From: Chloroflexota bacterium
GTDB taxonomy: Bacteria; Chloroflexota; Anaerolineae; JAAYEA01
Assembly: GCA_019873665.1 (NCBI GenBank)
Contig: JAIOAV010000028.1
Span: 1-42,823, forward strand
DNA length: 42,823 nt
Direction: 5' to 3'
The translations under genes were made by a program, and so were the position numbers. The notes under the pieces are model-generated. The model had not been told where the DNA came from. It ran no database searches and saw nothing but the letters and a program-made list of their open reading frames with translations. This document shows positions 1 through 8,603 of this stretch, in pieces. Position 1 is the first letter of the stretch. Each line of letters opens with the position of its first letter.

Positions 1-2
1 CA

Positions 3-2405
3 CAAGATCTGCCGATCTTGCCGTTGCGCAACACGGTGGCCTTTCCCTTCACTATCGTGCCGCTGATCGTGGGTCTGCCTCGCTCTGTCAAGCTCATCGA
101 GGAGACGATGGAGAAAAGCCGGCTGGTCGGCCTGGTGGCAATGAAGGACGCATCCATTGAACAGCCCACACCGGAAGATGTGTATAGCACGGGCACGATT
201 GCCCTGATCAGCAAGGTGATCCATCTTCCTGATGGCACGCTGCAGGTGATTGTGCGTGGCCTGGAGCGGATGAAAATCCAACAGTGGGTGGCCACAGAGC
301 CCTATCTGAAGGCGCAGATCGAGGTGAGCCCCGATCAGGTGGTCGAGTCGGTCGAATCTGAGGCGTTGCGCCGCTCGCTTCTGGATCTGTCAGCCCAGGT
401 GGCGCAATACATGCCGCAGGTGCCCGCAGAGGCGGTGGAGCTGATGCGCCGCGTCACCGACGCGCGCCTGTTGACCTATCTGGTCGCCTCCAATCTCAAG
501 ATGGAGGTGCCCGACGCCCAGGAGCTGCTGGCATTGGACAGCCTGGATGACAAGATGCGCAAGCTGATCTCTCTGCTGGGCCGCGAGCTTGAGCTGCTGG
601 AGCTGGGCAAAAAGATCCAGTCCGAGGCGCAGTCCGAGATAGAAAAGGCGCAGCGCGAATACTATCTGCGCGAGCAGCTGAAGGCCATCCAAAAGGAGCT
701 GGGCGACGACGAGGGCCAGGCTTCCGAGATAGAGGCATACCGACAGAAGATCGCCGCGTCTGGGATGCATGATGAGGCGCGACAGGAGGCGGAACGTGAG
801 TTGGATCGCATGTCCAAGATGCCGCCACAATCTGCCGAATATGGCGTCATCAAGACTTACCTGGACTGGCTCACGGCGCTCCCCTGGCAGAGTGTAACGC
901 CCGACAATCTCGACATCGCGCACGCACGGCAGGTGCTGAACGAAGACCATTACGACCTGGAAGAGCTAAAGGATCGCATTCTGGAGTTCCTCGCAGTGCG
1001 CAAGCTGCGCGCCGAGCGCGGCCTGAATGAAGCGACTACGACGGATGATGAGGTGCATCGCGCCGGCGGCACCATTCTCTGCTTTGTTGGCCCGCCGGGC
1101 ACCGGCAAGACCTCGCTGGGTCGTTCCATCGCCCGTGCGCTGGGACGCAAGTTCACGCGCATGTCGTTGGGCGGCGTGCGCGACGAGGCCGAGATTCGCG
1201 GGCATCGCCGCACTTACATCGGCGCATTGCCGGGGCGGATTATCCAGGCGCTCAAGCGCGTCGGAACACGAAACCCGGTCTTTATCCTGGATGAGGTGGA
1301 CAAGATTGGCGCTGATTGGCGAGGGGACCCGGCGTCGGCGCTGCTGGAGGTGTTGGACCCGCAGCAAAACCACGCATTCCGCGACCACTATCTCGACGTG
1401 GACTTTGACCTGTCGGATGTGTTCTTTATCTGCACAGCCAACACGCTTGAGCCGATCCCCGCGCCGCTGCGCGACCGGATGGAGATCCTGACGCTGGACG
1501 GTTACACCGAGCATGAGAAGATCCATATCGCGCGGGGCTATCTGATTCCGCGCCAGATCCAGGTGAACGGGCTGCGCGAGGACGAGGTCAGGTTCGAAGA
1601 GGACGCTGTGCGGCTGATCATCCGCGAGTATACCCGCGAGGCGGGCGTGCGCAATCTGGAGCGCGAGATCGGCTCCATCTGCCGCAAGGCGGCAACCAGG
1701 ATCGCTGAGGGCAAGGCCGAGACGCCGGTCGTGGTGACGCAGGATATAGTGCGCGACTATCTCGGCAAGCCGAGGTTCTTCTTCGAGGCGGCCATGCGCA
1801 CTAGCCGGCCTGGCGTGGCCACTGGCCTCGCCGTGACGGCTACAGGCGGCGATGTGCTCTTTGTGGAGGCGGCGCAGATGCGCGGCCACGAGAAGCTGAC
1901 GCTAACCGGCCAACTGGGCGAAGTGATGCAGGAATCGGCGCGTATCGCGCTGAGCTATGTGCGCTCCCATTGCAGCGAACTCGGCATCGCGTCATGCTTC
2001 TTTGACGAGAGCGAGCTGCATCTGCATGTGCCCGCAGGCGCTATCCCCAAGGACGGGCCTTCCGCCGGCGTAACGATGGTGACGGCGATCGTCTCTCTGC
2101 TGACCGGCACGCCGGTACGATCGGATGTGGGCATGACCGGCGAGATCACGTTGCAGGGGCATGTGCTGCCGATCGGCGGCGTGAAGCAAAAGGTGCTGGC
2201 AGCGCATCGCGCCGGGCTCAAGACAGTGATCTTGCCCTCCCGCAACGAACCAGACCTGAAGGATGTACCGGAAGATGTGCGCCGTGAGATGAGTTTTGTA
2301 CTGGCCGAGACGATCGAGCAGGTACTCAAAGCAGCGCTGGAAGAGATGCCACATGTGGAGAGCATTGCTGTGCCGCAACCGGCAGCTGATGTGTCGGCTA
2401 ACTGA
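3..2405 (+). CDS. lon: Lon protease, ATP-dependent (5' end outside window)
   Basis: ATP-dependent serine protease that degrades misfolded and regulatory proteins in the cytosol. The reading frame is open to the left edge and reads QDLPILPLRNTVAFPF, the usual Lon N-terminal strand, so the true start lies upstream and the TTG at 18 is internal. Domains in order: LAN substrate-binding domain, a long coiled coil (EIEKAQREYYLREQLKAIQ), an AAA+ module with Walker A GPPGTGKT at about residue 358 (counted from base 18) and Walker B FILDEVDK, then the protease domain with the Ser-Lys dyad. The nucleophile is the serine of KDGPSAG (about 682); the catalytic lysine is the second one in GGVKQK (about 725), by analogy with E. 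coli S679/K722. No lesion is visible. The C-terminal tail is short and a hairpin terminator follows directly. Confidence 0.97.
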   Translation, partial: QDLPILPLRNTVAFPFTIVPLIVGLPRSVKLIEETMEKSRLVGLVAMKDASIEQPTPEDVYSTGTIALISKVIHLPDGTLQVIVRGLERMKIQQWVATEPYLKAQIEVSPDQVVESVESEALRRSLLDLSAQVAQYMPQVPAEAVELMRRVTDARLLTYLVASNLKMEVPDAQELLALDSLDDKMRKLISLLGRELELLELGKKIQSEAQSEIEKAQREYYLREQLKAIQKELGDDEGQASEIEAYRQKIAASGMHDEARQEAERELDRMSKMPPQSAEYGVIKTYLDWLTALPWQSVTPDNLDIAHARQVLNEDHYDLEELKDRILEFLAVRKLRAERGLNEATTTDDEVHRAGGTILCFVGPPGTGKTSLGRSIARALGRKFTRMSLGGVRDEAEIRGHRRTYIGALPGRIIQALKRVGTRNPVFILDEVDKIGADWRGDPASALLEVLDPQQNHAFRDHYLDVDFDLSDVFFICTANTLEPIPAPLRDRMEILTLDGYTEHEKIHIARGYLIPRQIQVNGLREDEVRFEEDAVRLIIREYTREAGVRNLEREIGSICRKAATRIAEGKAETPVVVTQDIVRDYLGKPRFFFEAAMRTSRPGVATGLAVTATGGDVLFVEAAQMRGHEKLTLTGQLGEVMQESARIALSYVRSHCSELGIASCFFDESELHLHVPAGAIPKDGPSAGVTMVTAIVSLLTGTPVRSDVGMTGEITLQGHVLPIGGVKQKVLAAHRAGLKTVILPSRNEPDLKDVPEDVRREMSFVLAETIEQVLKAALEEMPHVESIAVPQPAADVSAN

Positions 2406-2417
2406 CGGGACAAACTC

Positions 2418-2452
2418 AAGCGCCTCCCACCTGACAGGTGGGAGGCGCTTTT
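2418..2452 (+). terminator. Rho-independent terminator after lon
   Basis: A perfect 15-bp inverted repeat (left arm 2418-2432, right arm 2436-2450) with a 3-base GAC loop is followed by a short T run (2449-2452). It begins 12 bases past the lon stop. The convergent gene on the minus strand ends at 2478, so the hairpin may work in both directions. Confidence 0.9.
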
Positions 2453-2477
2453 GTCTGCGCGGTGGCGTGGCACATCT

Positions 2478-2909
2478 CTATTGCTCATCGGTCGGCACGG
2501 GACGCAGTCCCAAGTATGTCTGACCGCGTGTCAACATGCGCAAGATCATCTCCGGTGGCCGCTTATCCAGCCGCTCGTACAACTCTTGCACCGACAGCGG
2601 CTGGTTGCCATTGGCCACAAAGGTGAGAAAGATGGCGTCAATGATCGGCGTGCTTTCGGTGATATAGTCGGGCTTGTGGCTGCAACACGTGCCGACGGTG
2701 TGCCAGAGCGCGTCCTCTTGCGTCACAGCCCCGGTCTGCGGGTCCACCCAGTCCACAACGCCCTCGCCAGCCTGGCTGGCAAAGACCTCGCGACACTCGT
2801 CGCACAGCAAATCCCGCATATACACCCGAATATCACGGTTGTTCTTTTCCCACCACTTCAGGTCGATGTGAAACTTGGTGTTGATATCAGGCCGCAATCG
2901 TATCGGCAT
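2478..2909 (-). CDS. Conserved protein of unknown function, Cys-rich
   Basis: A 143-residue protein I do not recognise by name. The N-terminal half has a CDEC pair (about residue 36) and a later TCCSH cluster (about 74-78), which together could bind a metal ion. The C-terminal part (LSVQELYERLDKRPPEMILRM) looks like a small winged-helix segment. The start is an ATG preceded by GAGGAAG. It lies 15 bases downstream of the larger gene that ends at 2925, so the two are probably one transcript. No signal peptide or membrane segment is visible. Real coding sequence is likely from the ribosome binding site and the operon-like spacing; the function is open. Confidence 0.75.
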   Translation of the reverse strand: MPIRLRPDINTKFHIDLKWWEKNNRDIRVYMRDLLCDECREVFASQAGEGVVDWVDPQTGAVTQEDALWHTVGTCCSHKPDYITESTPIIDAIFLTFVANGNQPLSVQELYERLDKRPPEMILRMLTRGQTYLGLRPVPTDEQ

Positions 2910-2924
2910 GGCGCTTCCTCTATT

Positions 2925-4604
2925 CTAAAATGAGACCACAATGTCCTTGATCAGATCGGCGCGTTGCGAATACGGGCGTTCCCGCATCTCTTCCTCCAGC
3001 CCGTAGAATACATCCTTCGTCGTCGGATCGTAGGCCCAGTTGCCAGCGCCGACCGGATCAAAGCAGGGCCACCGCGTCAGCTCCACAAAGATGGGGAGCG
3101 CGCCGCTACGTTGCACCAGGTTCACCGCCGCGTAGAGCGTCTTGGCCTGAAAGACCCCCTGACTGCTCAACTTGATCAGCTCTGGCACTATCTCCAGGAT
3201 GAGGTCATGCAGCGGCTTGTGCGTCTCGGTATAGCGTAGGGCGAGGGCATCAACCTCTGCCTGTTGTGAGACATCAAAGAGCAGATAGCGGTCATAACGG
3301 CAGGTGTAAGCGCGCTTCTGCATCTCAAAGACGAGCCTGCCATCCATCACCTTGGCCTCGCGCACCCATTCGCCGCGACGGGGTCGCCGCTCATAGCTCA
3401 CCTGCAGCGTGTAGGGATCATCTGTGCGGGCGACGTTCACGGTCGCGCCCACCGGCAGATCCTGCTCGCGGTACCAGTTCTGCAGCCCCCAAATGTACTT
3501 GCGTCCAGCCAGCACCCAGCCGGGCAGCGACAAGTCCCCCACGCGGAGAGTGAGCGGATAGCGTTCGCCCGCGTCTGGTGGCAGCAACTGCCGGATCGCC
3601 CGGGTGAGCGGCACTGTGCCCTCGCGCCAGTGCGGATAGTTGAGGACAAAGCTGACGCTGCCGGTGGCATTGGTCGGCACTGTCAATCCAGCCCTTTCAT
3701 CAAGTTCATCGCCGATCTCGCGCACATATTCCGCCAACTCGCCCAGGATGTAGCCATGCTCTGGCGGCTGATAGGCAGGGCGCAACATGGACGGCACGCG
3801 CACTACCGCCTCGGGTTCCAGATCGTACAAGAACCAGCGGCGCTCTTCGCCCGCCTCGATCTTATCAAAGCGCTCGTCTGCGTCCAGTGCCACCTCCAGC
3901 GCGGCACGCTGCACCTCACGGCTCAGCGTCGTCTCTAAACCCACCTCCTGCAACAAAGCATCGGTGCTCAGAGGGCGTTGCGCCATGGCAATAAGCGCTT
4001 CGGCGATATTCAAATGGCCGATGTTGATCTCAGGCAGGAGCGAGCGAATGAACCATCCCTGCTCCAGCGCGACGAATTCGGCATCCTTCTTCAGATACGT
4101 CGCGAGCTTGTCGCGCACATAGTGCCCGTAGCGGGCATAGAGCTCTTCCGCGGCAAGCCGATCCTCGCTTTCGCTGAGGATCTCTTCCATAGTCTGGTTG
4201 AGAGGATGGGGAAGCGCGAACTCGCTGGCAAACTCGCGCACTCTGTCTTCCCCTTCCATCTTGACGCCAATGACGGTGAACGGGCCGTACTTGGGATTAC
4301 GGCCCGGGCGCTGCGAGACAACTTCGCCAGAGGCACGGTTGAGCGCAGGGAAGACAAGCTGTTGACCTATGGTGTAACGCTCCTGAGGACGGTAGATCGG
4401 CCCACGATCTGCCTCCCGGATCAGGCGTTGCTCTTCCTGCTCGACATGGCGGCGCATCAGGCTCAAAGCCAACTCATCTGTGGAGCGTGGCGACTCGCTT
4501 TCCAGGAAAGAGGAATACAGATACTCGATGTCGTCTTCGCCCACCTGCCACTCTTGCCAGTATGCTTCCGTCTGCGTCCGCATACGACGCCAAAGCTGTG
4601 CCAA
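2925..4604 (-). CDS. Conserved protein of unknown function, possible winged-helix plus DNA-binding barrel
   Basis: A 559-residue cytosolic protein that I cannot assign to a named family. I start it at the TTG at 4604, which has GGAGGAGG 8 bases upstream. The open frame continues to 4868 only by reading through the tRNA-Val gene, which cannot be coding; an ATG at 4583 is the alternative. Residues about 70-125 read like a small beta barrel. About 190-265 (IAEALIAMAQRPLSTDALLQEVG followed by a basic wing) suggest a winged helix of the HARE-HTH/RpoE-delta kind. About 305-420 (LTLRVGDLSLPGWVLAGRKY) look like a B3-type pseudobarrel. These folds are guesses from pattern, not established. The gene sits between tRNA-Val and the 143-residue gene, all on the same strand. 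Confidence 0.75.
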   Translation of the reverse strand: MAQLWRRMRTQTEAYWQEWQVGEDDIEYLYSSFLESESPRSTDELALSLMRRHVEQEEQRLIREADRGPIYRPQERYTIGQQLVFPALNRASGEVVSQRPGRNPKYGPFTVIGVKMEGEDRVREFASEFALPHPLNQTMEEILSESEDRLAAEELYARYGHYVRDKLATYLKKDAEFVALEQGWFIRSLLPEINIGHLNIAEALIAMAQRPLSTDALLQEVGLETTLSREVQRAALEVALDADERFDKIEAGEERRWFLYDLEPEAVVRVPSMLRPAYQPPEHGYILGELAEYVREIGDELDERAGLTVPTNATGSVSFVLNYPHWREGTVPLTRAIRQLLPPDAGERYPLTLRVGDLSLPGWVLAGRKYIWGLQNWYREQDLPVGATVNVARTDDPYTLQVSYERRPRRGEWVREAKVMDGRLVFEMQKRAYTCRYDRYLLFDVSQQAEVDALALRYTETHKPLHDLILEIVPELIKLSSQGVFQAKTLYAAVNLVQRSGALPIFVELTRWPCFDPVGAGNWAYDPTTKDVFYGLEEEMRERPYSQRADLIKDIVVSF

Positions 4605-4680
4605 TGCCGCAGCCTCCTCCGATATGTAATCACAAAAGGAAGGCTCAGCCACGCAAAAGGCCGGAGCCTTCCTGCGAACG

Positions 4681-4756
4681 TGGTGGGCGAAACAGGGCTC
4701 GAACCCGTGACCTCTTCCTTGTAAGGGAAGCGCTCTCCCAACTGAGCTATTCGCCC
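4681..4756 (-). tRNA. tRNA-Val(TAC)
   Basis: A complete cloverleaf on the minus strand: acceptor GGGCGAA paired with TTCGCCC, D-arm GCTC/GAGC, anticodon stem CTTCC/GGAAG around loop CTTACAA (anticodon TAC, reads GUA valine codons), T-arm with TTCGAGC loop, discriminator A and an encoded CCA end at 4681-4683. The gene is followed 76 bases later by a same-strand protein gene and preceded by a strong promoter. Confidence 0.97.
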
Positions 4757-4839
4757 ACGCAGGACCTGCCCCCTGGCGATCGGTGATCGGGCAAATCCAC
4801 GCGAGTTGCCAACGAGACAGGTGATACCAAGCAGCGGAT

Positions 4840-4868
4840 ATTATAGGCCATTGTACGTCTCTAGTCAA
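4840..4868 (-). promoter_or_regulatory. Sigma-70-type promoter for tRNA-Val
   Basis: On the minus strand TTGACT (4863-4868), a 17-base spacer and TATAAT (4840-4845). The predicted start point is about 75 bases before the tRNA. The two genes beyond the tRNA (ends 2925 and 2478) may share this transcript. Confidence 0.8.
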
Positions 4869-4901
4869 ACCCAGTTGACAGAAAAGACGTCACTGCGCCC
4901 C

Positions 4902-7229
4902 CTACGCCATGTGTCCCCAATCCCGCCCCACCTTGACATCAGCATTGAGTGGCACGGCAAGCGGGTAGATGTTCTCCATCACGTCGTGCACGCGCTGGCG
5001 TATCACATCCAACTCCGCGTCGGGCACCTCGAACACGAGTTCGTCGTGTACCTGCATGATCATCTTGCTCTGCAAACCCTCTCGCCGGAGCATGGCAGCG
5101 ATCTCGATCATCGCCAGTTTGATGATATCGGCAGCAGTGCCCTGAATTGGCATGTTAATCGCCATCCGCTCGGCAGCGCGACGGCTATTAAAGTTGGCGC
5201 GGCTGGCTGATTGCAGCTCCGGAAAATAGCGCCGGCGGCCGAGCAGCGTCTCCACATATCCATCGCGGCGCGCCTTTTCTTTGGTCTCTTCCAGATACTC
5301 GCGCACACGAGGATACCGCGCAAAGTAGTTGGTAATGTAGCGCGCAGCATCCGCCTGGGACAGGCCAGTGTATTGCGCCAGGCCAAAGTCGCTGATACCA
5401 TAGATGATGCCAAAGTTCACCGATTTGGCGACGCGCCGCATGTCCGCCGTGACCTCCGCCAACGGCACGCCCATGATGGAAGCGGCAGTGTTGGCATGGA
5501 TGTCCTCACCGCGCAAGAAAGCGGCACGCAGCTCCTGGTCACCCGAGATGTGCGCCAGAATGCGCAGCTCCACCTGCGAATAGTCCGCTTCCAGGAGCCA
5601 ATGCCCTTCGGGCGCGATGAACGCCTGGCGCACCTCGCGCCCGACCTCTGTGCGGATAGGGATATTCTGCAAGTTCGGGTTGCGCGACGAGATGCGTCCC
5701 GTTACTGTGCCCGTCTGGTTATAAGAGGTGTGCACGCGCCCTGTGCGCGGGTTCACCAGGCCGGGCAACGCATCCAGATAGGTGGACTTGATCTTGGAGA
5801 GCTGGCGGTATTCGGCCAGCAAGTCAATGATGGGATGCGCGCCGCGCAGCTCGTCCATGACGCTGGCATCTGTGGAGTAGCCAGTGGCCGTGCGCTTGGG
5901 TGGCGTCAGGCCTAGCTCCTCGAAAAGCACCTGGCCAAGCTGCCTGGTCGAGTTCAGGTTAAAGGGATGCCCGGCGATCGCATAGATGCGATCTTCCAGC
6001 TCTGCCATTTGCGCCGCGAACTCCTTGGACATCTTGTTCAGGAAGGCTACATCCAGCATGACCCCGTGCCGCTCCATCTCCAGCAACACTGGGATGAGTG
6101 GCAGCTCCACCTTTTGAAAGAGCGGCTCGAGATGCCTTTCCGCGAGGTCGCGGCGCAGCACCTCCACCAGGCGAAAGGTCATGTCCACGTCCGCTCCGGC
6201 ATACGGCGCAACCTCTGACACGGGGACCTGTGCCATGGTGATCTGTCCCTTGCCGATCAGATTGCTAATCGGCGTCATCTCCACGCCCAAGCGCTCCCAG
6301 GCGAGCTGTTTGAGTCCCAGATTGGCGCGCCCGGGGTCAATCAGGTCCGCAGCGATCATGGTGTCAAAGGCGATGCCTTCCACCGCGAAACCCGCCTCGG
6401 CGAGGGCCATCAGGTCAAAATCAGCGTTGTGAAAGTACTTGCCGATGCGCGAATCTGCCAGGATGGGGCCCAGCTTGGCGCGCACCAGCTCCAGTGGCAG
6501 ATTCTGCCCCTTGAGGGGCGCATGGCCGACCGGGACATAATACGCACGTCCAGGCCATGCCGTTAGCGCGATCCCTACCAACTCGGCCTGCATCGGATCC
6601 AATCCGGTAGTCTCCACATCGCACGCCAGCGCGCTTGCCTGCACCAGCTCGGCTACGAGCGCATCCAGCGCCGCCGCTGTATCCACAGCATAGTACTCGC
6701 CGGTGGTGGTGCGTGGCGAAGCCGCCTGGTAGGGCGACTCCACCTCCTCCAGCAGGGAAAGCTGCGTCTTGCGCTCTTCTTGTTCGGGCAGACGCGACAG
6801 CAGCGAGAAGAAGCCGAGCTGGCGAAAGAGGTCAACCACCTGCTGGCGGTTATAGGCACGGACTCGAGCCGCCTGCAGATCCAGCTCAACCGGCACATCT
6901 CTCACCAGTTGGACTAGATGCTTACTCTGGAAGGCGGCATCCCGCCCCTCCGCCAGTTTGGCCTGCCAACGTTTTTCGATCTCGGGCAGGTGCGCGTAGA
7001 TTCCCTCAATATCCTGGTACTGCTGCAAGAGGCTTGTCGCCGTCTTGGCCCCGATGCCAGAGACGCCGGGGACGTTGTCCGATGAATCGCCCGCTAACCC
7101 TTTCAGGTCCACAAGCTGCGACGGCAGCAAATCGTAGCGGCTCTTGACCGCCGACACATCGTAGAGCGTCCCTTCGGTCACCTTACGCCCCATCATATAG
7201 ACGCTCGTGTTCTCGTCCACCAACTGCAA
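4902..7229 (-). CDS. polA: DNA polymerase I, C-terminal part (proofreading and polymerase domains), split by frameshift
   Basis: Replication and repair polymerase. This frame begins inside the 5' nuclease domain (GDSSDN helix-hairpin-helix region), then has a 3'-5' exonuclease with its acidic residues kept (CDVETTG, FHNADFD, YAGADVD). Proofreading is therefore probably active, unlike Taq Pol I. The polymerase domain has motif A (LLEADYSQVELRI), motif B (RRVAKSVNFGIIYG) and motif C (QVHDELVFE). The frame's TTG start at 7229 is not a natural start: the family needs the N-terminal nuclease segment, which is present just upstream in another frame (7247-7750). The break is caused by an exact 104-bp duplication. 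Removing one copy gives a continuous 914-residue protein, a normal Pol I length. Confidence 0.93.
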   Translation of the reverse strand: MQLVDENTSVYMMGRKVTEGTLYDVSAVKSRYDLLPSQLVDLKGLAGDSSDNVPGVSGIGAKTATSLLQQYQDIEGIYAHLPEIEKRWQAKLAEGRDAAFQSKHLVQLVRDVPVELDLQAARVRAYNRQQVVDLFRQLGFFSLLSRLPEQEERKTQLSLLEEVESPYQAASPRTTTGEYYAVDTAAALDALVAELVQASALACDVETTGLDPMQAELVGIALTAWPGRAYYVPVGHAPLKGQNLPLELVRAKLGPILADSRIGKYFHNADFDLMALAEAGFAVEGIAFDTMIAADLIDPGRANLGLKQLAWERLGVEMTPISNLIGKGQITMAQVPVSEVAPYAGADVDMTFRLVEVLRRDLAERHLEPLFQKVELPLIPVLLEMERHGVMLDVAFLNKMSKEFAAQMAELEDRIYAIAGHPFNLNSTRQLGQVLFEELGLTPPKRTATGYSTDASVMDELRGAHPIIDLLAEYRQLSKIKSTYLDALPGLVNPRTGRVHTSYNQTGTVTGRISSRNPNLQNIPIRTEVGREVRQAFIAPEGHWLLEADYSQVELRILAHISGDQELRAAFLRGEDIHANTAASIMGVPLAEVTADMRRVAKSVNFGIIYGISDFGLAQYTGLSQADAARYITNYFARYPRVREYLEETKEKARRDGYVETLLGRRRYFPELQSASRANFNSRRAAERMAINMPIQGTAADIIKLAMIEIAAMLRREGLQSKMIMQVHDELVFEVPDAELDVIRQRVHDVMENIYPLAVPLNADVKVGRDWGHMA

Positions 7230-7358
7230 TGTGTCAGTATCGCCGGTTACGATGCCGACACATCGTAGAGCGTCCCTTCGGTCACCTTACGCCCCATCAT
7301 ATAGACGCTCGTGTTCTCGTCCACCAACTGCAATGTGTCAGTATCGCCGGTTACGATG
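7150..7358. repeat. Perfect 104-bp tandem duplication inside polA
   Basis: The 104 bases starting at 7150 are repeated exactly from 7254, and the second copy ends at 7357/7358; a single G is shared at the junctions. 104 is not a multiple of 3, so the duplication shifts the polA frame and leads to TAA at 7247-7249. The absence of any mismatch between copies means the event is very recent or is an assembly error. Confidence 0.97.
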
Positions 7359-7750
7359 AGCGATTGCAGCCCCTTTTCCGCGGCCTGGCGCGCCAGGGTG
7401 GCCAGCACATCGTCCGCCTCATAGCCAGGCACGGCATAGATCGGCACGCCGAACGCCGCGGCGATATCGCGCGAGCGCGCGATCTGCACCTGCAAGTCGT
7501 CCGGCGCCTTGGCGCGGCCCGCCTTGTACTGGTCATACTCGTCATGGCGAAAGGTGCGCCCGGCATCAAAAGCAAAGGCGATGTAATCCGGCTTGAAATC
7601 GTGCAACGCCTTGAGAAACGTCGAAGTGAAGCCAAAGGTGGCATTCGTCGGCTCGCCGTTGGGCGCGTTGAGCATCGGTATGGCGTGATACGCCCGGTGA
7701 ATCAGGGCGTTGGCATCAATCAACATGATGGTGGGCTTTTCTGGTGGCAT
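7247..7750 (-). CDS. polA: DNA polymerase I, N-terminal 5' nuclease fragment, frameshifted
   Basis: A 167-residue fragment of the flap endonuclease domain of Pol I. It holds the first part of the acidic metal site: LIDANAL near the start, AFDAGRTFRH, GYEADDVLA, and GDTD. It then runs into the tandem duplication and stops after the duplicated DVSA. The remaining nuclease motif (GDSSDNVPG) is in the downstream frame, so neither piece alone makes a complete 5' nuclease. The ATG start follows AAGATGCC-type upstream sequence and lies 12 bases after the methyltransferase gene, implying one operon. If the duplication is an artefact, this and the 4902-7229 frame are one intact gene. Confidence 0.9.
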   Translation of the reverse strand: MPPEKPTIMLIDANALIHRAYHAIPMLNAPNGEPTNATFGFTSTFLKALHDFKPDYIAFAFDAGRTFRHDEYDQYKAGRAKAPDDLQVQIARSRDIAAAFGVPIYAVPGYEADDVLATLARQAAEKGLQSLIVTGDTDTLQLVDENTSVYMMGRKVTEGTLYDVSAS

Positions 7751-7762
7751 CTTCTGTCCTCG

Positions 7763-8473
7763 CTATCTCTTACTGACCATGCGGCCACCTGCCGCAGGCA
7801 GATCCCGGCGGTGGATGCGAATGATGTCGTCCTGAACATCGCAGATACCCAGGCCGCGTGCGGCAGCCCATGCCTGTACCTCTACAAGGCGCGGATAGTC
7901 GTCCTGCCCGATGAAACAGCGCGCGTCGTCAATCAGGATGACATCCTGTGCCAAGAATGCGTGGCGCGAGATGGCCTCCAGCTCTTGGCGGATCGGCGTG
8001 TTATGTTCTCCCCTGGCTGTGACGCCCTCCGAATAATGCCCGTCCAGCCAAAACAGACACGGCTCGGCGATTTCGGCCAGCAAGGAGCCCAGAACGGCAC
8101 CGCTATCGCCGTGCAGGATCGTGACGTGGCGCTGACGCGCAAAACGCCTTTGCGCGTCGGCGTAAAGCGCCGCATCCAACTCGATTGAGTAGATATGAGA
8201 GAAGCGATGGCGCATCGCGGCGACCATGTCGCCGCGATAGGTGCCGGTCTCCACCAGGACGCGCACGCCGGATCGCCTGGCGTATTCACGCACCACCCGC
8301 TGTTTCACGAGATGTGGCGTGGAGCTGGTTCCGCCGCATCGCCACACCCGATACTCCTTCCACAGCAGATAGCGGCGATACCAGCCATAGAGACAGGTGC
8401 GCTTGAGCCGCCGTCGCAGGCGACGCCAGGCGCCCTGCACTGCTGCACGACCCTCGGGCGATCCACCAGACAT
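7763..8473 (-). CDS. Class I SAM-dependent methyltransferase-like protein
   Basis: A 236-residue protein with a Rossmann-type methyltransferase core: a motif I variant VLVETGTYRGDM (about residue 73), an acidic end of strand 2 in YSIELDAALY, GDSG after strand 3, and the FWLDGHYSEG segment. The LDGH segment is typical of small methyltransferases placed next to glycan genes, but no such neighbours exist here. The substrate is unknown. The basic N-terminal region (about 60 residues) precedes the core. The ATG is only 6 bases past a TATAAT box, so the message is probably leaderless. polA follows 12 bases downstream. Confidence 0.8.
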   Translation of the reverse strand: MSGGSPEGRAAVQGAWRRLRRRLKRTCLYGWYRRYLLWKEYRVWRCGGTSSTPHLVKQRVVREYARRSGVRVLVETGTYRGDMVAAMRHRFSHIYSIELDAALYADAQRRFARQRHVTILHGDSGAVLGSLLAEIAEPCLFWLDGHYSEGVTARGEHNTPIRQELEAISRHAFLAQDVILIDDARCFIGQDDYPRLVEVQAWAAARGLGICDVQDDIIRIHRRDLPAAGGRMVSKR

Positions 8474-8479
8474 AACCGC

Positions 8480-8507
8480 ATTATAACACCGTCCCCGCGA
8501 CGGTCAA
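8480..8507 (-). promoter_or_regulatory. Promoter giving a leaderless methyltransferase-polA mRNA
   Basis: Minus strand TTGACC (8502-8507), 16-base spacer, TATAAT (8480-8485). The ATG at 8473 begins 7 bases past the -10 box, where transcription would start, and no Shine-Dalgarno sequence is possible. Confidence 0.75.
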
Positions 8508-8545
8508 GCGCTTACGTTACCGCCTTGCCACTCCGGTCCTCTCAA

Positions 8546-8574
8546 TTGACGCCCTGACTCCCGCGTGGTATTAT
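8546..8574 (+). promoter_or_regulatory. Promoter for the HAD-sulfatase operon
   Basis: TTGACG (8546-8551), 17-base spacer, TATTAT (8569-8574). AGGAGG lies at 8590-8595 before the ATG at 8604. It is divergent from the methyltransferase promoter, with about 40 bases between the -35 boxes. Confidence 0.8.
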
Positions 8575-8603
8575 GGGCTACCCACAGCTAGGAGGTGCGG
8601 GTC

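Noticed and set aside
966-1889. A 307-codon minus-strand frame inside lon
   Set aside because: It lies fully inside a gene with an intact AAA+/protease sequence and shows no family motif.
4605-4868. N-terminal extension of the 559-residue protein gene up to 4868
   Set aside because: It translates the tRNA-Val gene and its promoter; the TTG at 4604 with GGAGGAGG is a better start.
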